10,309 nucleotides of DNA from Pseudomonadota bacterium (GTDB lineage: Bacteria > Pseudomonadota > Gammaproteobacteria > Steroidobacterales > Steroidobacteraceae), in contig JAJXWE010000024.1 in the NCBI GenBank assembly GCA_021781775.1, forward strand, positions 1 to 10,309, written 5' to 3'. Numbering within the stretch: the first letter of the stretch is position 1; each line of letters begins with the position of its first letter. This document shows, one piece after another, positions 7,311 to 10,309 of this stretch. A program made the translations under genes and the position numbers. Under the pieces are notes generated by a model. That model did no database searches, was not told where the DNA came from, and saw only the letters and a list, made by a program, of their open reading frames with translations.

Positions 7311-8552
7311 TCACCGGGACGGCAAAATCTTGATCTGCCCGTCCTGGAACCGCGCCCAGGTGAGCGAGCGGTGCACCCGGCCCTGGGCATCGATGCGCAG
7401 CTCGCCCGTCAGCCCGGCGAGCCTGAGCGAATCCGGCGCGACGCGCTGGACGAACAGCGCGACGGCGAGGTTGTAGGCGTCGAAGCCGAAGGCGAACAGG
7501 CGCCCGCGGTCCGGTCCGCCCGCCGGCCAGGCGCGATTGGTGACCGCGCGCACGGCATCGGCGAGCGGATCGCCCAACATCCAGGGCATGTCGAGAAAGC
7601 GCAGGCCGTCGAGATCCTGATTCCCGGTCGGATCGGGCACGAAGGCGTCCGAGGTCGAGTAGGTCGGAACGCCGTTAGCGTAGTAGAAACGCAGTTGCGG
7701 CTCGAGCATCCGCTCGGTGCTGGCCGGTGCCGGCGCGAAGATGAACTGGATGTCCGCACGCCGCCGCGGCACGAAGGCGAGCGGCATGCCGAGGAGCGCC
7801 TCCAGGCGCTGCAGCCGCGCCCGGCTCTGACCGATGAGCAACGCCCGCTCGATCGGCCCTGTGTAGTCGCTCGCCGACAGATCGATGCGGGTGGTGGCGA
7901 GCAGGCTCCCGCCCCCCACCTTGAGCCGTCGATCAAAGGCGCCGAGCACTCGCGTGCCCCACAGATTGTCCGGAACGATGGCGATGCCCAGGCGGTGACC
8001 GTCGGCGAGCACGCGCTGGGCCACCAGGCGCGCCTCGGCGGTCGGCGAGAGCGCGAACTGGAAGAACTGTGGTGGCGCCACTTCCCCGTGCGGCAGGAAA
8101 TTCAGCGCCAGCATCGGCGGACGCGGCGCGCTCGCGCGCGCAGCCGCCGCAACGCTCGAGCGCAGCAGCGGCCCGACGATGAAGTCCGCGCCGTCGCGCT
8201 CGGCCGCAGCGATGACGCCGTCGATCGGCACGGCAGCGGCCGTGTCATACACTCGGACCCGCGGGCGCTGATCCGCAGGCAGCTGGTAATACGCGCTCAG
8301 GAAGCCGTCGCGCACGCTCTGCGCCGCGCCGGCGAGCGGGCCGGACTCCGGCAGGAGCAGCGCGATGCGCGTGCCGGCCAGCGTTCGGGAGGACGGGGCG
8401 TACTGCGGCGCACGGCGAAGCCCGCCACGATGCGGCAACACCGGCGCGCGTGCCGTCCGGGACGGCGGCACAGCTGGCGACGGCGCGCTCGCGCAACCGG
8501 CGAGAAGTACGGCGATCGCGCTCAGCGCGGCAGGCAGGATCGTTCGCTGCAT
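7311..8552 (-). CDS. lpoA: LpoA/LppC-family penicillin-binding-protein activator lipoprotein, short form
   Basis: LpoA is an outer-membrane lipoprotein that in E. coli reaches through the periplasm to stimulate PBP1A. The 413-residue product has a signal peptide ending in the lipobox LLAGC (Cys20). A Pro/Ala/Arg-rich linker of about 40 residues follows, then a periplasmic-binding-protein-like domain beginning near TRIALLLPESGPLAG. Blocks resembling the E. coli C-terminal domain include DFIVGPLLRSS, FQFALSPTAEARL and, near the end, GLTGELRIDAQGRVHRSLTW. The N-terminal TPR domain of the 678-residue E. coli protein is absent. The start is the ATG at 8552-8550, which puts the signal peptide at the N-terminus and has AAGGG 9 nt upstream. 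An in-frame start at 8591 would add 13 polar residues before it. Divergence from rsmI matches E. coli. Whether this short form activates a PBP is not shown by the sequence. Confidence 0.9.
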   Translation of the reverse strand: MQRTILPAALSAIAVLLAGCASAPSPAVPPSRTARAPVLPHRGGLRRAPQYAPSSRTLAGTRIALLLPESGPLAGAAQSVRDGFLSAYYQLPADQRPRVRVYDTAAAVPIDGVIAAAERDGADFIVGPLLRSSVAAAARASAPRPPMLALNFLPHGEVAPPQFFQFALSPTAEARLVAQRVLADGHRLGIAIVPDNLWGTRVLGAFDRRLKVGGGSLLATTRIDLSASDYTGPIERALLIGQSRARLQRLEALLGMPLAFVPRRRADIQFIFAPAPASTERMLEPQLRFYYANGVPTYSTSDAFVPDPTGNQDLDGLRFLDMPWMLGDPLADAVRAVTNRAWPAGGPDRGRLFAFGFDAYNLAVALFVQRVAPDSLRLAGLTGELRIDAQGRVHRSLTWARFQDGQIKILPSR

Positions 8553-8619
8553 CGTTGAGAGCCCTTTCACAGTCGGTCCGTTTCGAGCCAAGATTGCGCC
8601 CGCCGATCCGGTGCGCAGC

Positions 8620-8623
8620 GGAG
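8620..8623 (+). promoter_or_regulatory. Shine-Dalgarno sequence that decides the rsmI GTG start
   Basis: GGAG lies 6 nt before the GTG at 8630, the best-placed ribosome binding site in the region. It favours this GTG over a second in-frame GTG at 8639, which would be 15 nt away, and over longer in-frame starts. Confidence 0.7.
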
Positions 8624-8629
8624 AGTATA
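8624..8629 (-). promoter_or_regulatory. Candidate -10 element for lpoA
   Basis: TATACT on the minus strand (8629-8624) is close to the sigma70 -10 consensus and lies about 70 bp before the lpoA ATG, in the 77-bp divergent spacer. I see no good -35 hexamer at 16-18 bp, so a promoter here would be weak or activator-dependent. The element sits between the Shine-Dalgarno sequence and the GTG of rsmI on the other strand. Confidence 0.35.
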
Positions 8630-9481
8630 GTGGCCCAGGTGCAGGGACGGTTGCAGGTCGTCGCGACGCCGATCGGCAACCTTGGAGACATCAGCACGCG
8701 CACCCGGCGCGCGCTCGAAGGCGCAGACGGCATCGTGGCCGAGGACACGCGCCATACGCTCGCGCTGCTGCACTCGCTCGGAATCGCCCGGCCGCTGATC
8801 TCGCTGCACACGCATAACGAGACGCAGCGCGTCCCGCAGCTGCTCGAACGCCTTCAGGCCGGCCAGACGCTGGCGCTGGTGAGCGACGCCGGCACCCCGC
8901 TGCTGTCGGACCCCGGCTACGAGCTGGTGAGCGCGGCCGCCGGCGCCGGCATCCCCGTCGAGGCCATTCCCGGGCCGAGCGCCATAACCACGGCCCTCGC
9001 CTGCGCCGCGCTGCCGGTCAGCCGCTTCTGCTTCGAGGGATTTCTGCCGGCGCGCGAGCGGGAACGGCGCACCCAGTTGGCAAACCTCGCGGGCGAGGAA
9101 CGCACGCTGGTGTTCTTCGAGGCGCCGCATCGGATCGCGGCGATGCTGGCGGACCTCGCGGCCGTCTTCGGCGCCGAGCGCCGGGCCACCGTGGCGCGCG
9201 AGCTGACCAAGGCGCACGAGACGCTCTACCGCGGCACCCTCGCGGAGCTTGCCCAGCGAGCCGCCGAGGACGAGAACGTCCGCCGCGGCGAGCTCACCGT
9301 GGTGGTGCAGGGTGCGCCAGCGCGGGCCCGCTCGCTCGACGAGGCGCTGTTGCGCCGGACGGTGGAGCTGCTGGTGAAGGAGCTGCCGCCGGGACGCGCC
9401 GCGGCCGTGGCGGCTCAGCTCACCGGCGCAAGCCGCAGCGCCGCGTACGAAATCGCCCTGCAGCACGCCAAGACGCGCTGA
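8630..9481 (+). CDS. rsmI: RsmI, 16S rRNA (cytidine-1402-2'-O)-methyltransferase
   Basis: RsmI is a SAM-dependent methyltransferase of the tetrapyrrole-methylase fold that adds the 2'-O-methyl group to C1402 of 16S rRNA. From the chosen start the product has 283 residues (E. coli 286). It shows VATPIGNLGD (11-20), AEDTRHT (37-43), SDAGTPLLSDPGYELV (85-100), IPGPSA (113-118) and FEGFLP (135-140), all classic for the family. RELTK and a small C-terminal region (TGASRSAAYEIALQ) follow. The frame stays open upstream to about 8450, but that part is antisense to the lpoA signal region. I chose the GTG at 8630 because GGAG (8620-8623) precedes it by 6 nt and the protein then starts like its relatives. 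It is the only plus-strand gene, divergent from lpoA and convergent with rnpB. I found no convincing promoter of its own. Confidence 0.96.
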   Translation: MAQVQGRLQVVATPIGNLGDISTRTRRALEGADGIVAEDTRHTLALLHSLGIARPLISLHTHNETQRVPQLLERLQAGQTLALVSDAGTPLLSDPGYELVSAAAGAGIPVEAIPGPSAITTALACAALPVSRFCFEGFLPARERERRTQLANLAGEERTLVFFEAPHRIAAMLADLAAVFGAERRATVARELTKAHETLYRGTLAELAQRAAEDENVRRGELTVVVQGAPARARSLDEALLRRTVELLVKELPPGRAAAVAAQLTGASRSAAYEIALQHAKTR

Positions 9482-9545
9482 GGCGCGCGCAGCACTCCGG
9501 CGCAGAGGTTGGCCAGATCCCTGCGTTCTGGCCGGAGGATGAAAG

Positions 9546-10018
9546 GGGGAGCCGGCCTGTAAGCCGGGTTCTGTCACGAGCGAGCGCCCCGGTCGAGGCG
9601 GACTCCCGCGTAGCAATCATTCCTCTACGATCCACGTCGCCGTGGACCTCTAGCAGCCTACCCGGAAGCGCGCGCGGATCAGCGCCGCGGAACCGGTTTC
9701 CCGGGCCCGCTGCTTCCCTATTTGGCCTTGCTCCAGGTGGGGTTTGCCGTGCCAGCTCTGTTGCCAGAGCCGCGGTGCGCTCTTACCGCACCGTTTCACC
9801 CTTGCCGTCCCCACATCCCGACCCGATGGATCTGGACGGGGGCTTGGGCGGTCTACTCTCTGTTGCACTTTCCGTGAGCGCTGCGCGGGTGAGGCTTGCG
9901 CCTCCTCCCACACGTGGCCCCCCAGGCGTTACCTGGCACCCTGATCCGCCGGAGCCCGGACTTTCCTCCCCCCCGGCCCAGTTACGGGACGGGGCAGCGA
10001 TTGCCCGGCCGGCTCCCC
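9546..10018 (-). ncRNA. rnpB: RNase P RNA, bacterial class A
   Basis: This is the catalytic RNA of ribonuclease P, which removes 5' leaders from precursor tRNAs. On the minus strand the 5' end (10018-10007, GGGGAGCCGGCC) is perfectly complementary to the 3' end (9557-9546), forming a 12-bp P1 helix. Conserved core blocks recalled from the E. coli RNA are present in order. They are GAGGAAAGTCCGGGCTC (near 9968-9952), GGTGCCAGGTAACGCCTGG, GTGCAACAGAGAG, AGACCGCC, AAGGGTGAAA, GGTGCGGTAAGAGCGCACC, GAGCAAGGCCAAATAGGG, GGGTAGGCTGCT and ACAGAACCCGGCTTA (9574-9560). The extent, about 473 nt between the P1 ends, is longer than the 377 nt of E. coli; extra sequence lies in the peripheral helices, not the core. 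Exact ends are estimated from P1. Reading frames in this interval on either strand are not genes. Confidence 0.97.
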
Positions 10019-10025
10019 GGGAGCT

Positions 10026-10055
10026 TGAATATCAGAACGCGGGGCCGCCTGCAAA
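10026..10055 (-). promoter_or_regulatory. Candidate rnpB promoter
   Basis: On the minus strand TTTGCA (10055-10050) and TATTCA (10031-10026) are separated by 18 bp and would start transcription at about 10019, right at the predicted 5' end of the RNA. Both hexamers are imperfect, so the fit to the RNA end is the main support. The discriminator between the -10 and the start is G+C-rich, as in promoters under stringent control; that regulation is an inference. The -35 begins only 8 bp after the sspB stop, and no terminator is visible between them, so read-through from sspB is also possible. Confidence 0.45.
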
Positions 10056-10063
10056 GATTCCGG

Positions 10064-10309
10064 TCATTTCACCACCCGCAGCTGCGGGCGCTTGGCCCCA
10101 CCGCTGTCCTCGATCGGCCCGGGCTTGGGGCTCGGGGGCTCGGGCGGCTCCGGCCCCCCGGCGTCCTGATCGGGGAACATCATGCCCTCGCCGGTCTCGC
10201 GGGCGTACACGCCCATCACCGCACTCACCGGAAAGCGGACGTGGTGGATCACCCCGGCGAAGCGGGCATCGAACTCAACGCTGTCGTTGTCGATCTTCAG
10301 CCGCTGCGT
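10064..10309 (-). CDS. sspB: SspB, ClpXP protease specificity-enhancing factor, C-terminal 81 residues (cut by window edge)
   Basis: SspB is a ClpXP adaptor that binds ssrA-tagged proteins from rescued ribosomes and delivers them for degradation. The visible part starts inside the folded substrate-binding domain: VEFDARFAGVIHHVRFPVSA, then VMGVYARETGEGMMF. This matches the E. coli blocks VRFNARFGG and LAIYARENGAGTMF. A flexible linker of about 30 residues follows, rich in Pro, Gly and acidic residues. The protein ends RPQLRVVK, nearly identical to the E. coli ClpX-binding tail RPALRVVK. The start and the first half of the folded domain lie beyond 10309. A methionine inside the linker region or the GTG at 10252 could be taken for a start, but homology continues upstream of it to the edge. 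sspA usually precedes sspB, but that is outside the window. Confidence 0.94.
   Translation of the reverse strand, partial: TQRLKIDNDSVEFDARFAGVIHHVRFPVSAVMGVYARETGEGMMFPDQDAGGPEPPEPPSPKPGPIEDSGGAKRPQLRVVK

Noticed and set aside
8450..8629. In-frame upstream extension of rsmI.
   Set aside because: It overlaps the lpoA signal-peptide region antisense and is Arg/Ser-rich. The GTG at 8630 has a good Shine-Dalgarno sequence and the normal family start.
9511..9533. 7-bp inverted repeat GGCCAGA...TCTGGCC between rsmI and rnpB as a bidirectional terminator.
   Set aside because: The stem is short and no T run follows on either strand. It could be a weak terminator or chance, so it was not annotated.
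5565..9616. Other long antisense frames opposite rsmH/mraZ (5565-6875), lpoA (7263-8558) and rsmI (8567-9616).
   Set aside because: Same pattern: compositional shadows with no recognisable domain and no proper start context.
9650..9944. Two reading frames (minus 9650-9913, plus 9744-9944) as possible small proteins.
   Set aside because: Both lie inside the RNase P RNA, whose sequence is constrained by RNA structure.
1..10309. Search for CRISPR arrays, insertion sequences, att sites, tRNAs, toxin-antitoxin or defence genes.
   Set aside because: No repeat-spacer pattern, terminal inverted repeats, transposase or integrase motifs or tRNA-like folds were seen. Nearly all sequence is accounted for by core genes and rnpB.

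Overview
This window is a conserved cell-wall and division locus from a high-G+C Gram-negative bacterium, most likely a gammaproteobacterium. The evidence is a MurE with the meso-diaminopimelate motif DNPRSE, the LppC/LpoA lipoprotein family, SspB with its C-terminal LRVVK ClpX-binding tail, the divergent rsmI/lpoA pair, and a class A RNase P RNA. I cannot name a genus. Base composition and codon use look even throughout, and I see no mobile element, CRISPR array, tRNA, prophage or foreign island.

Region 1 (1-7100) is the promoter-proximal part of the dcw (division and cell wall) cluster, all on the minus strand. Read from right to left it is mraZ, rsmH, ftsL, ftsI, murE, murF and mraY, the last cut by the window edge. 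A strong sigma70-type promoter (TTGACA, 16 bp, TATAGT) lies before mraZ. It is followed at once by four TGGGN direct repeats with an exact 10-bp period, which is the expected MraZ operator. rsmH to murF are joined by four consecutive 4-bp ATGA stop/start overlaps, and the murF stop abuts the mraY start, so the operon is very compact and probably translationally coupled. The one real gap is the 143 bp (up to 182 bp, depending on the rsmH start) between mraZ and rsmH.

Region 2 (7100-9481) holds lpoA (minus), a lipoprotein of the penicillin-binding-protein activator family in a short form without the N-terminal TPR domain, and rsmI (plus), divergent from it across 77 bp. A perfect 11-bp inverted repeat just after lpoA is a possible terminator. 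The stretch from about 7105 to 7270 is less G+C-rich, and I see no gene in it.

Region 3 (9482-10309) holds rnpB (minus), the RNA of ribonuclease P, with a perfect 12-bp P1 helix joining its ends. Upstream is the C-terminal part of sspB (minus), the ClpXP adaptor, cut by the window edge.

The genes work together as follows. MurE, MurF and MraY build the muropeptide precursor and lipid I. FtsI and FtsL act at the septum, and LpoA-type lipoproteins stimulate class A penicillin-binding proteins. RsmH and RsmI both methylate the same 16S rRNA nucleotide (C1402), RnpB matures tRNAs, and SspB feeds tagged proteins from stalled ribosomes to ClpXP. I found no undescribed system. The points worth a second look are the four-repeat MraZ operator, the unbroken chain of ATGA overlaps, the TPR-less LpoA, the enlarged RNase P RNA, and a gene order that differs from what I recall in E. 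coli and Pseudomonas.
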